Part shown: positions 21,174 to 32,400 of the stretch, piece after piece
Layout of the letters: the number at the start of each line of letters is the position of its first letter
How positions within the stretch are numbered: position 1 is the stretch's first letter
Source: Rhizodiscina lignyota
Taxonomy: Eukaryota; Ascomycota; Dothideomycetes; Aulographales; Rhizodiscinaceae
NCBI GenBank assembly: GCA_010015805.1
Contig: ML978124.1
Location: 2,170,001 to 2,234,000, forward strand
Reading direction: 5' to 3'
DNA length: 64,000 bases
Program-made: the position numbers and the translations under genes
The notes under the pieces: model-generated
Database searches by the model: none
Seen by the model: only the letters and a program-made list of their open reading frames with translations
Told to the model about the DNA's origin: nothing

Positions 21174-22748
21174 TTATCCGTATTGTCTGCGTCTCGATTC
21201 CATCAAACTCCTGCACTTCTTGCCCTCCAGGAGCCATGAAAGATGCAAGTCTTCTGTAAGTGCCTTCTTGGGTTTGCACAGCAGGAGCCCTCTCCAATCA
21301 CCATTAGGGTGTAGTGGAATCCACTGTCCGCGATCTGATTTCCACGGTCTTGACGGGTTGCGATCTTTAACCAAGAGGACAGCCCAGACGTCAAGATAAT
21401 CATCGGCGCCTTCCGGCCAACTGGGCTCTAGAAAATCAGGGAAGCACATCAGATCCTGGCCCTGCACGGAGACTTTGCCGTCTCCGCTGTTCAGATACCA
21501 TTGAGCTGGTGCGAGTTTGCCTTTCAGAGTAATCGTTCCGCCGGTGACAGCATCGAACTCTGAGTAAATTGGAGATGGAACAATCGAGGCATCCACGAGC
21601 TCTACAAGAGACTCTAGTTGATCGAAGCTCTGCATGCCGGAATAGGAAGTCTCTCCATCCAGAGAAGCCCAGGACCAGGAGGCAGCTCGAAACTTCTGAG
21701 GCACCGAGCAGTCATTCCACGGTGCATGCTAACAGAGGCAGTGCGGAAAATGCTCTTTCCACAAGCCTGCGAGATAAGTCAAGCTGAAGCGTGCGTGGTA
21801 AGTCCTCGCTAACGCAGAGATGGCAGGCAGCTTGTCGTCAGGATTGCTGAGATTGCGGGCAGTGTATGCCTCTACAATTGCCGCCCATTGACCCCACGTG
21901 TGCTGCACAGCTTCCCTTGAGCCCTCAAGAACTCCATCTATATGTGAATCCTCTTGAATAGACTCTAGGTCACCAGATAACCGATCCTCCCAGCCGGTGT
22001 TGTCTCCACTTTGTTCATCCGGCCTTGGATCGCCCGCAATGCGATCAAGGGTTTCGCAGCTCCAAATCAGCTGTTTTCGGGTATATATCAGTGCTCGAGG
22101 CGATAGTAGTCGTTCCTGATATGTCCAGCCGCGTTCGTCGATCGGTTCGCTGAAATCTTCCCTCTGATCGGTCTGTATCTGAGGCTCGAGAAACAGGATC
22201 CTCCCATCTGAGCCGTGGGAAGATTTGTAACGTAGGGCAACCGGTGGTAGTGTACTGTATGAATGCCCACGATCGTGAAGAAAGCTCTTATGAACACTTC
22301 GCGCGGAGGATGCGGTAATGGTTACAAGGGCGTGATGATAGATGTTTGGCATATCCCCGAGCTGAAGGGCAAGGTCGTTGGGGTCGTCTTGAATGATACA
22401 GAGAGAATCAATCCACATGTACGGGATGCCAACCGAGAGGGCTACTGTAGCTGCATCTTGAATAGTCCGGGGAAACCGGCTTGCAGGTAATCCCTCTTCA
22501 AGATCTTTCATCGTAGCTTTGGTAGCCTTCATTGGCTGGTCACCGCCCCAAACAGATGACAGAGCACACCAGGCAAGCAATTCCTCTGCTTGTGTTTCGA
22601 CAAGCTGCAATGAAACGTGGTTCTCTTCTAGCCGGACTTTCAATAATCGACTTGGTGGAGAAGTCTTCCTCATACGACAGCGAGTATGAGACGTTATGCA
22701 CTCGTTCAGCCACATTCTAGCAATCTCGAATGTCTCCTTTGAAGACAC
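21174..22748 (-). pseudogene. HET-domain (heterokaryon incompatibility) gene interrupted by one in-frame stop
   Basis: One minus-strand frame runs from about 22748 (first ATG 22713-22715) to 21174 and is broken only by TAG at 21729-21731. The HET domain is recognisable: LVETQ, LSSVWGGDQ, FPRTIQDAATVALSVGIPYMWIDSLCIIQDD, LGDMPNIYHHALVTITAS, DERGWTYQERLLSPRALIYT. Beyond the stop the frame continues with HAPWNDCSVPQKFRAASWSW, a segment normally contiguous with the preceding GLWKEHFPHCL. The stop sits where many homologues have Trp (TGG to TAG). The usual N-terminal exon before WLNECITSHTRC was not found. HET proteins trigger cell death on fusion of incompatible hyphae. This copy is probably inactive or truncated. 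Confidence 0.8.
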
Positions 22749-23848
22749 AAAAGGATTCGGCGGTTTTGATTAGTTGGTTAAAAAATAGGGCCAGAGCGTA
22801 TTCTGAAGGTCTAACTGCCTCTATTTCGCGAAAGGGGAGGACTCCGTACTCGACTCCGCCTGTATGAGGAGCGCTCGCGTGCATTATAGTACCGGCAGGG
22901 GCATGTGGACGCGTAGAACCGGCATGATGATGAGGTATTCGCCGTCGACCTCCTACAAGGTGGAAATGCGATTTACTACAGACATGGAGAACTCATTAAG
23001 AAGGTTCCACACTGCGGACGACGCGTTCACCGTCGTTCAGATGACACCGGTTTTCCGCAACTAGGACCTCGCGTTTCGCATCCATGTCGAAGGACCTCAA
23101 CGTCTTCATTAGCGGTCGTCCATTAGTCGTCGATAGTAAGGAGGAAAGGAGCCCAGTATTTGGCAGAACCTAAATAAGATATCAGAAATGGGCTATGTGG
23201 AAATAAAAAGTTGACGTAGAGGTATCCGATAAGGATCTGAACGAGCTCATCGCGACAAAAAAAGTTGACCATAGCTACAACACATGGAGATGTTGATGTG
23301 TCTAATCATTACTCTACGGTAAAGATAGACTGTGGTTGTTAAAGCTGTACTCGGTCAACAAAAACTAGCTGGCATTATCACACCGAGCTTTCGACGAAGC
23401 CCTCGCCTAAGCCAAAGAGTAAATCTTTATCGTGCTGCACACTTTTCGAGGCCTATCGGGGCCAGCTATTTTGTCACTCTCGACGCTAAGTAGTTCCGTA
23501 TCGTATACATACGATGGTGAGGGCTGCTTGGCAACTTCAGGAGACAGTTCCATTTCTCCAATGTTCTAGATAGCACTTAACAACGATAGCAATATCGTGA
23601 GCAAGTAGTGTTGAAAACTTCCGTTCGATTGTTCATCCCTTTGCGTAGCTAAAGTCACATGAAGCAGACCCCGACCAATTACGGAACATCTATCAAATGC
23701 CCCTCCCCAAAAGTCCATGAATCCGAGAAGTAATTAACACACCGCATTGGTATACCTGGAAACAATAAAGCACATCGCATCATTCCGGTTCAATCACTGT
23801 AGGCTGTCCTGTGCATCCTAACTGTGGCCACCATCGCCGAGAGCATAC
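22749..23848. other. Intergenic, about 1.1 kb, decayed-looking
   Basis: No ORF over 66 codons. Several short open pieces on the plus strand are separated by stops. It may be an old, mutated element, but I recognise no transposon domain or terminal repeat. Confidence 0.35.
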
Positions 23849-25141
23849 TCAAGCCTTGGTATCGCCCTTGCGCTTGCGCTTCTTGTCTTTCTCGGCCGGG
23901 GTCACTGGCGGCTCGATCGTCTCCTCGACAGTCTCAACCTTGCCCTTCCTGCCCTTCTTCTTCTTGGGCTCCTCGGCGGTCTCCTCAACGGCAGCGCCCT
24001 TCCTCTTCTTGTCGGGACTCTTGGCCTTGTCAGCGGCAGTGGCAGGGGTTGGCAGAGGCACAGGTGTCTGCTTCTGCGCGGCAGTCTCAGTGACGCCATT
24101 CTGCTTTGCGCCCTTGCCACGCTTCTTTGGCGTAGCCTCCTGCTTGGGTGGTGGAGCAGGTGCTTCCTCCTCCTCGTCTTCCTCGTCAGTGTCCTCAGAG
24201 GATTCTTCCTCTTCCTCTTCCTCTGCGACCGCCTCCTCCTCTGCGCCTGGCTCCACAGCGGCGATGGCGTCAACTTCCAATTCCAAGTCATGAGGCATAT
24301 CTTCTTCCTCCTCGACAGCCTCGCCTCTGGCGGCCTTGTCAACGTTGTACTCAGCGAGCTCCGTCTTGTACTTCGCGAAGTTTTCCTTGTACAGCATTCG
24401 CCAACTCTCGAAGGGCATTAGCTGTCTACATGTAGGATGTTTGTTTGTGGTAGGGGGATGGTAATCGACTGACCTCCTTCTCCTCCTCGTTCAGCGCGTT
24501 CCAGCGCTTGCTTGCCTCCAGCGTAACCGCGTCACCCTTCGCGCTTTCACCCAAATCATTCTTGATGATCGGGCGCGCATGCTGTGCGTACAGGAAGTAC
24601 GCAGTGGGGGGTGCCTTGGGCGCATTGGGGTCCTTCTTCCTGCGCTGCTTCTTCTTCTTGGTCTTGTCGTCCTCAATGCCTGCGGCAGCACTGTTAACAA
24701 TGTTTGCAGTGACAGCATTGAGTTCGGTACCGCTGCTTCCACCTAGGATAGATGTGGTGTGGCTGATGTAGGCGTTGAGAAGGTCCTTGATTGCGCCTTG
24801 AAGCGTGGTCAAGCTGGTCACGACCTGATGAGAGACCATGTCAGCGCAATTGTCTCAACACCAGTGAAAATCGGTGACATCTTAAGACCGCAGCGTGAGG
24901 AAAATCACATTTGTGATCTACTGGAACGGGACAGGAGATCATAGCGATGCAAATAAACGTTGCGTATGGGATGTCGCAAATGCTTCGAACGAAGTGAACG
25001 AGCGACTTGCTTGCGACGCGTAAAAACAACAGTGAAGAAGGAGCAATCGCTCACATTATCTCTAGTGCGCATGAACTCCTCAACGGAAATCATGAGCTGC
25101 GCATTCTCCTTCGCCTTATCATCCTTCTTAGGGCGAGTCAT
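23849..25141 (-). CDS. HMG-box chromatin protein with alternating acidic and basic tail
   Basis: Three exons, complement of join(23849-24421, 24474-24824, 25055-25141), 336 residues. Exon 1 gives 29 residues ending RTRDN and joins VVTSLTTLQGAIKDLLNAYI in exon 2 over a 230-nt intron. The HMG box starts at RKKDPNAPKAPPTAYFLYAQ and crosses the second intron at NALNEEEKE|LMPFESWRMLYKENFAKYK. The C-terminal ~150 residues alternate Glu-rich and Lys-rich blocks (EEEEEEESSED, KKRKGAAVEE, KKKKGRKGK). HMG boxes bend DNA, so this is a nuclear chromatin factor. The helical N-terminus is found in fungal homologues of the same architecture. Confidence 0.9.
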
Positions 25142-26427
25142 CTTGACTTGAAGCGTTGCGGTGATGGCAACTGGCGATAGGTGGGTTGCTAGGTAGGTGG
25201 TGCACCTAGAGGCAATGAAAAATGGGAAGAGAGCGGGTGAAGAGGTTGGGGGCGCTGCGCAATTTAAGGGCCGCGTGTGACCAAGGCTTGTGTCGGCCAA
25301 CTAAGCTGAGAGGGGGGCACACAGCACCCGGGCTTGGGCAAGCTTAGGTACCTTTGCAGCTAGTACCCAGCAGCAGCCACCACTCTCCACTCCTCGGGTG
25401 CTAAGGAACGCGAAATCTCTTCACTCGCTGTGGCGACAAGGGAGGCACGAGACTGATATAACATTGATACAATTCGTTTAACAGGCGTATACAAGCACAA
25501 CGATCACAGCAATCAGTAGCTTTTCGTGGTCGCGACTGCTAATGTTGACATGTTCCTTGAGGCTGGCTTGACTCAGCAGTGGTGTCACCCCGGAGGGCCT
25601 CGGCGAGCCGCGTCATAAGCCACTTAATCTTCCGGGAGCCTCACCACCAAACATTTTGCTGACCTGTACCCACGAGGCCTTCAGAGATGGGTGCATGGCA
25701 ACTAGAAGTTTACTACCCTTGGAGCCGACAGCCTTTGCATAAATCGTCGACGACTATGAAGTCGATATGAAGATTATCATGAACCTGTATTCCCGTTTCA
25801 CTCTACGCTTCACTTTCCTCGGATGAACAGTATTCTTCATGTCAAGCCTACTTACGAAGCCTTATGCCATGCCAGAGTTCAGAGGCTCTTTAGCTCATTT
25901 TTGATGGCTCATCGACCCGTCCGGCTGACCATTAGGAAGTGGAGAAAACATAACTCTCAAGTATTTCACTAGCCGCTCCACTCATCAAGTGAATAAGATG
26001 CTACCTATGAAGCCACTTCATGAAGCTCATGCCATACCAGAAAGCCCAGTCGTAGACGGCATCTTTGCCTGTTCGCCCGCCTTCCGTTAGATAAAGCCAA
26101 CATTCACGCTACCAGACATGTCATCTCAATGGTATTCTCAATATTCATAAGGCCTATTTGCAATCTAGCAAGAAGATATCATACTGCAAAGTAAAGAAGC
26201 AAAGTGAAGATCGCTCGCTGCAACTCAAAATCGGAAAACTCCCAACACCTCGCTCAAAGCATGCAGATTACCCCAAAGGCCACGCTATGCAGCCTCCAGC
26301 TAGAAAAGAGTCAGACTTCCAGTGTCGATTTTGCAATCTGGTCGTTCTTCACTCATCCCAAAACGCCCTTAGATGAAAATGCAATCTGCTCAGTCTTCGG
26401 TGCCCATCAACATAGGAAATACTCAGC
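25142..26427. other. Intergenic, about 1.3 kb
   Basis: Promoter of the HMG-box gene at its left end and 3' flank of the kelch gene at its right end. No convincing ORF, repeat or RNA gene. Confidence 0.35.
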
Positions 26428-28661
26428 CTATGCGATATCCATATCGCCGTCTTCTCCATCGTCCATGCCCTCGTCTTCATCACCACCGCTGACTCCACTG
26501 CCGACGCTCCCCTTGCCAGTCGTACTTCCGGCTCCTCCAACGCCGAAGCGTCCTCCACCTAGTCCACCCACAGCCTCCAGCTCATCGCCTCCAACAACCC
26601 TACCTTCAGCATCAATCTCTTCACATAACTCCACCAGCGCATTCTGCTTCAAGTTTCTGAACCCTTGTGTCCTCACGATGCGGCCCCAATGTGTCATGCA
26701 GAAGCTCGCGGCGCGCCTTCTCAACCACTCTTCTCCTGCCGTGCCCGCGCGCTCCCAAATGACTGCTGCATGCTCCACATCGAGTTCCCTGCCCAGTCTG
26801 TTAACACAGAGAAGCCGCAGGCGCGGCATGTCGTAGATGTTGCTCATGACAAGCATTCCGGCAACGTCTGCGAGAGTTGGGCAACCACCTTGCGCTTCAT
26901 CCGGCGAGATACTATCGGTGTAGAGATAGTACAGGAAGCTCTTCACCGCGGAGTACGGTTCGGGGATGTGCATCTTCTTCGTGTGGAACTCGACCATTTG
27001 TGCAGAGTACATTCGCTTGAAATGCGGCCAGCGAGCCTGTAGGATGAGTCGGTGCACGTGAATTGGCTGGGAAGCAGGAGCGAGATGTCGAAGTTCAGGT
27101 GGACCAGAAGAAGCAGAGGAGGGCATAGATGAATCAAGGCTTTCATCATTATCGTCAATTTCCGCGGTGACAATGAAGTCCGTGTTCGAGCCACTTTCAG
27201 GCGGCACATTGAAAGTTGATGCTAGATCAGCACCAATGCCGGAAAGATGGGATTGCGTAGTGTGGCTGTCGGATGCTGGCATAGCGGCCATGGCCTTTGA
27301 GTGCATGCGAGATTCCGCTGTTAAGCTATTTCCGAGGAGTCCAAGCTTGCGTAGATCGATTGGTAGAACGTCACTCAAAAACTCTTCAACTGTTCCGCCA
27401 CCATTAGGAAGCTGTTCGGTCGGGCATCCGAGTAGCCAAGCGTGAGTTCCATCTTCATTCATCGTGCAGTAGTGCCAGCGATAGCTTGGGTGGAAGAGAT
27501 CCTTGCCCGCGGCAAGCTTCTGCCAGCGAAGAGTATCAAGATCAAGCGCTGTCAAGCTTGTCTCGAATGAAGAAATGACCGATGCAGGAGTGACAAAGTC
27601 GAGCAAACAGCCAGAGCTGTAAACGTGGAAGTGAGTGCCAAGTGTTTGTGTTGGGAGCTCTGGACCGGAGATGAATTTGAGTGTTGAAATTGAGCCTGGA
27701 GCGACAGGCGGCGAGCGCGAAGAGATGATTGATGGCGGGTTGGACGCTACACTGCTCGAATTTGCCGCATATGTGGTCGAAGATCCCCCATAGCTGTTCC
27801 CGGCTGTCTGACTGTAGTTCAAGCGTGGATACTTGACACTCGTTTGCTGTCTCTCGCCAGCTCCGTAAACCATGGGGAAATCAAATGCGGGACTGCCTTG
27901 CAGATCAAGCCACCAAATCTCATTTGTACGCTCTTGATTCTCCGTCAAGCCGCCAAACACCCAAATTCTGCTTCCCCATATCCAACTTGTGTGGTCGTAA
28001 CGCTGCACGAATCTCCATGTCCGCGACCATGTCCAAGTCTTGAGGTCGAGGTAGCAGATGTCATCCAGCACGTAATTATCATGGCCCGTCATGCCGCCAA
28101 TGATGTATAGCTTCTCATCGTGTATGACCGCCGAATGTCTCGCTCGTCCGCGGGGTGCTGGGCCGTTGAGGTCGGGCTGGGTCCAGTGTGCAGTCTTGAG
28201 GTCAAATATAATGACATCTGAGAGGTATGCCCGGTGCTCATTCTCACCACCGTATACCAGAAGCTTATCCCCTTGCCAAAGGTTGGCGGTGTGCCCCATT
28301 CGTACCCCTGGAATGTCGCCATAGTTGTCGACGAGACTCCACTGCTTGGTCTGTAGGTTCAATTTGAGGACATGATTGTAGACTGCAAAAGGAACTGGGC
28401 ATCAGCGACACTTTACAACATCGCCTACTCGGAGTTAACCCTACCTTCATCGGTGTACTGGTCGAAGCCTCCAAAAGCGTAGATTTGATCGTTTCCGACG
28501 TATGTAACCGAGGCATTCACTAGGCATGCCGGCCTTGCTCCGACGGTCGTTATTATCTTTGGCTTGTAGTTCTCCTGCTTGCGGGGTCGTACGGGGCTGT
28601 TCGACATCACGAAAGTGTTGTTGTTGGAGGAAGTGACAGAAGCTGGGGTACCGCCTGCCAT
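26428..28661 (-). CDS. Kelch-repeat and BTB-domain protein
   Basis: Two exons, complement of join(26428-28382, 28445-28661), 723 residues. The 62-nt intron restores DQYTDEVYNHVLKLNLQTKQ. The N-terminal half has kelch blades (IYAFGGFDQY, LLVYGGENEHRAYLSDVI, LYIIGGMTGHDNYVLDDI, IWVFGGLTENQERTNEIWWL). A Ser-rich linker follows, then a BTB region (HVHRLILQARWPHFKRMYSA, AVKSFLYYLYTDSI, DMPRLRLLCVNRLGREL). It ends in a Gly-rich and acidic tail (DEDEGMDDGEDGDMDIA). This order resembles fungal regulators such as S. pombe Ral2, but orthology is not established. A cullin-3 adaptor role is another possibility. Confidence 0.88.
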
Positions 28662-29220
28662 TGTAAATCACTTGATGATCAGGGTGAAGCGTCGTGTAAG
28701 CGGCAGATGAGTAACGACTGGGGGATGGGTCAGCAAATCATGTCAAAGAGAGTGTTGGCTGCAGTGCTATGTCCATGACACTTCTGCAAGCTGCAGGCAA
28801 GACGTGGAGATCAATGAATCGTGAAAAAGTCTGGAGGCTGGCTCCGTAATGGGTCAGGCACCCGAAACGCTAGACGTGGGGTCGTATTTCTTGGCATCTG
28901 CCGCTAGCGCTACGGAACAGCTGATTGGACACCCATCGAGCCACCCATGCTCGCGGCGCTGGCATACACACGACGTGTTAATGCAGGCGTAAAGGAGCAC
29001 AGTGATGCATGAGTTGAGCTCCGTGCTTAACCTTCAGATTTCACATATCTCAAGGGCATTACCCTTCGCGTCTTGAATGGATATCCATCGAACCTATTGC
29101 TGCACAGCCAAGGCAAACGGCCTGAGAGGTAGTCCATGTTATTCCTGAGATTGCGAAGGCCTATCGAGAACATCGTAAGTGTAGCATTTGAGTTATGTAA
29201 TGTCCCATCTACGCAGTAAC
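28662..29220. other. Intergenic, 559 bp
   Basis: Promoter of the kelch-BTB gene and 3' region of LST8. No ORF of note. Confidence 0.35.
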
Positions 29221-30465
29221 CTAACCGACTGCAGTATCGTTTAGAGCAACACACACTGCGCCTCTGTGATGCCCATTGTACTGTCTGATGATTCCCTGCG
29301 TTCCCAGATCCCATAGTCTTGCGTAATGATCCGAGCAAGCGGTCACCAGGTATGCACTGTCTGCGCTGAATGCACAGTCCCAGACCCATCTCTGATGGCC
29401 CTGCAATGTCATCATGAGTGGGAAAGGCTCAACAGCCGGGCCGGAAAGTGCGCTGTCGGAGCTACCATTCATCATTCCGCTGCCGTTAAGAGCACCAGGG
29501 GGTCCTGTGCTCGCGACAGCATTTGGCATCGGCGATGAGGCAGTTGGATCAACTTGCCAGATTCGAGCAGTATGGTCGGCGCTGCATGTTGCCAAGTGGC
29601 GAACATCTGGAGACAGGAGAACACGAGTGATGTAAGTGTTGTGGGCAGTAAATTTGGTGACGGGAACAAGAGACGTGACATCGCGGGCTTGTATCATTCT
29701 CCAGACATAGATGTTTCCCTGATATCAAGTTAGCTGGTGCTCAGAGTGGCTGAGATGTCTTCAAAGGGAAATGGAGATATTGCATACCGCGTTGTTCCCA
29801 GCAACAAGCATACTGCCATCGCTGGCAACAGTGACGCTTGAAATTGATTGATCTTCCTCAGGCACTAGCTGATGAGAGCATTTGTTCTCTCCAAGGTCCC
29901 AGACTCTAACGTTGCCGGCTCGGTCGCAGCTGATCAATTCGCCCTGGTTAGGATGAATGACAACATCATTGACAGGTGCTCCGTGCGTGTAGTTGCGCTG
30001 GACATTCGAGGTTCTCGTGTCCCAGATCTTGACCGTGCCATCTTCTGAACTAGTCACCATCCACTTGCCCTCGCAGTGGAAGGCTACGCCAGTGACATTG
30101 TTAGTGTGGCCTTCAAAGGTGAGCACCGCGGCGGGATTTGTTGATTTGATATCGTAAAGCTTGATAGTATGGTGGCCTGCAGCTGCAAGGTAGCGTTTGT
30201 CAGGTGAGATGCACAGGCGGTTGACCTGCGAATCCGGGTGGGGGATAGTGCGAGAGCAAATTCCAGAGAGAGCCTCCCAGAAGCTAGATCATGGGTTAGC
30301 ACCCCGTTTGAGATAACAGAATAAAATAAGACCCCGTTGCCGAATGTGGCAAAAAGAACAAACGTACCGAATGGTGTGGTCGTAACCAGCTAACAGAAGA
30401 CGTAAGCCAACTTGTAAATTCAGCCAAATAGGAATATACTTACCGGTACAGAGAATGACGCTCAT
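29221..30465 (-). CDS. LST8: TOR complex WD40 subunit LST8
   Basis: Four exons, complement of join(29221-29718, 29788-30283, 30368-30389, 30444-30465), 345 residues. The first two exons are only 22 nt each and code MSVILCTAGYDHTIR, the invariant LST8 start, followed by FWEALSGICSRTIPHPDSQV. Seven WD repeats follow, e.g. SSEDGTVKIWDTRT, CDRAGNVRVWDLGENKCSHQ, CSADHTARIWQVD and CSDHYARLWDLGTQG. LST8 binds the kinase domain of TOR in both TORC1 and TORC2. The protein is longer than usual (about 303-320) because of a Ser/Gly/Pro-rich insert at about residues 239-280 between two blades. All introns (54, 84, 69 nt) have consensus ends. Confidence 0.95.
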
Positions 30466-31477
30466 CTTTGCCTTCTGCGATCAAAAGTTATGGTCATGTA
30501 TATGATCGCATGTTGGAGGCCTCTCCTGGTTCGGCCGTGTGGGTGAGTCCGTGGAATGAATCTAATACAAGTGCTCAGTGCACGATAAGCACACTCGGTG
30601 GGGTATATGTTTGGAGACCTCGAATTTGGCAAGCTTTTCGATCCTTTCCGCGCTCTTCACGGTGCTTGTTTAGGTCAACGACAGGAAGAGCGCGTTCAGA
30701 AACTTTGGGGTCCCTTTTCGGTAAGGTTGGTCAGGATATAATGTCCGGTATTTAGCCGACAAGGCGCCACAGGGCCACAGGACAGGGGGTACGAATGACC
30801 TCCTTCCTCCTCCGAGTGCTATGTCGTTGACTATATTTACTACCATCGCTTTTAGGCAGCATAGTCTGGTCGACAGGCTATGTGACCTTCTAAATGGTAA
30901 GAGATTAAACTGAAAAGAATAGGTCTCCCGCAGTGCCCCGAGCCGTAGTTCGCTCCTCTCTACTAACATCTAGGCGCCTAGTAACGGACAGCACCTTCTC
31001 GTGGTACTACGTGCGAGGGATCTTAAAGAAAGACGAAATCAAAACTGTCCATTATCTTTTGGCACCTGTAGGCCGCAAGCTCACAACCCGCGTTCGGCGT
31101 CCCCTCCCAAGCTTTACCATAAAGGTTTAAACTCTTTCGAAACTGGCTTGAATCGCTTCATTTCTCTCTTGAGGTGTACTGAACAGTGGTGAACCATTGA
31201 AATCGCTCGTACGCTTATTGATTGCAAGTGTTAGACACCATTGCTATGCAGCGTCTTTCATCTTGAAAGCAGCGGTCAAGCTTTTCGTCCTGGAGCTAAG
31301 ATCGTCCAGACCGGCCAACCACGCAGAGAATTTCCTTTGTTTCATAATAATTGTATCTGTAGACGCCAAGGAACCGATATGCACGCAGAGTTCTCACACC
31401 GAACAGCTCGCAGTCGGAAAGCCTAGCTACACTCGATTTCTGATACTCCAACGGCCTGTCACAACAGCATTCTACGA
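30466..31477. other. Intergenic, about 1 kb
   Basis: Short ORFs on both strands with no family resemblance. A 24-nt stretch near 31147 (TTGAATCGCTTCATTTCTCT...) recurs almost exactly near 32785 on the other side of the GST gene. Possibly relic element DNA. Confidence 0.35.
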
Positions 31478-32273
31478 CTAACGCTTCATCTGGAACTCAT
31501 CCATTGCTAATGTTTTCTTGACAGCCTCTCTGTCAAGCAAACTTTGGAACCATTCAGCAAAGTTCGGGCACTCGCTCTTGAAATCCCAATCCCCCATCAG
31601 AAACGGCACCAATCTGAACCACGGAAGGAATGCGAGGTCCGCATACGTTACCTTACCTCCCACGAGGGCTCCCTTGCCGTGCTTCTTCAGATGGGCGTCT
31701 ACGACTTTGGTGACACGCTTAATCTCGTTGCGGTAGCGCTCTTTCGCGGACTCAACAGGCTGGATCATTGACCGTTAGCGACAAGCGGCGCGATATTTAC
31801 AGCAAAATGTGGACAGCACACATCCGCTGAATGGTTGATACATACTTCTGGATGAAAATTCATGAACCAGCTCAGCTGTCCAAAGTATGGTCCTTGGCCA
31901 GAGACCTGGAAATGGAGCCATGCCTGAGTGAGGTACTTCTCCGGAGATGTGGTATAGCTAAGCTTGTGCTCCTTGTCGTAGGTGTCGATAAGGTATTCGA
32001 TGATGGCGCCAGACTTTGAAAAGTAAGCAGATATTCGAAGGCGAATATACCACATAGGCTACGAACCTCGAAAAGGTTCACCCCAGTGTTCGGATCTTCA
32101 ATAGACGGCACTCGGCCATTCGGATTAACAGAGATATAAGGCTCGCTCTTGTTCTCTGTCGGGAATTCGATATGCTTCGCCTCCCACGGCAATCCCAGCT
32201 CCTCAAGGACAATTGCTACCTTGACGGGGTTTGGGGTCGGCCCGTGTGTGTAGAGCGCGATGGGCTGAACCAT
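31478..32273 (-). CDS. Glutathione S-transferase (Ure2/GstA-like)
   Basis: Three exons, complement of join(31478-31759, 31846-32013, 32067-32273), 218 residues, the usual GST length. The N-terminal thioredoxin-like domain reads ALYTHGPTPNPVKVAIVLEE, then EFPTENKSEPYISVNPNGRV, VPSIEDP and, across the first intron, NLFE|SGAIIEYLIDTYDKE, which supplies the conserved glutathione-binding Glu/Ser-type corner. The helical C-terminal domain includes GGKVTYADLAFLPWF. It is a cytosolic enzyme conjugating glutathione to electrophiles or reducing peroxides. Introns of 53 and 86 nt are both phase 0. A TATA box precedes it. Confidence 0.93.
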
Positions 32274-32393
32274 TGTTGCAAATGAACTTGGAGAAGTTTG
32301 ATCTTACTCTTTAGAGGTGAGAAAGGGAAGATATTGAATGCTGTCAAGGTCCTGTCTTGCAGTTCTCAGTCCATTCCTCACTCCACTCTAGCA

Positions 32394-32400
32394 TTTATAT
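32394..32400 (-). promoter_or_regulatory. TATA box of the GST gene
   Basis: ATATAAA on the minus strand, about 120 nt upstream of the ATG at 32273. Confidence 0.5.

Noticed and set aside
22860-23620. Possible decayed retrotransposon
   Set aside because: Short open pieces separated by stops give an impression of an old coding sequence, but I could identify no reverse transcriptase, integrase or terminal repeat motif.
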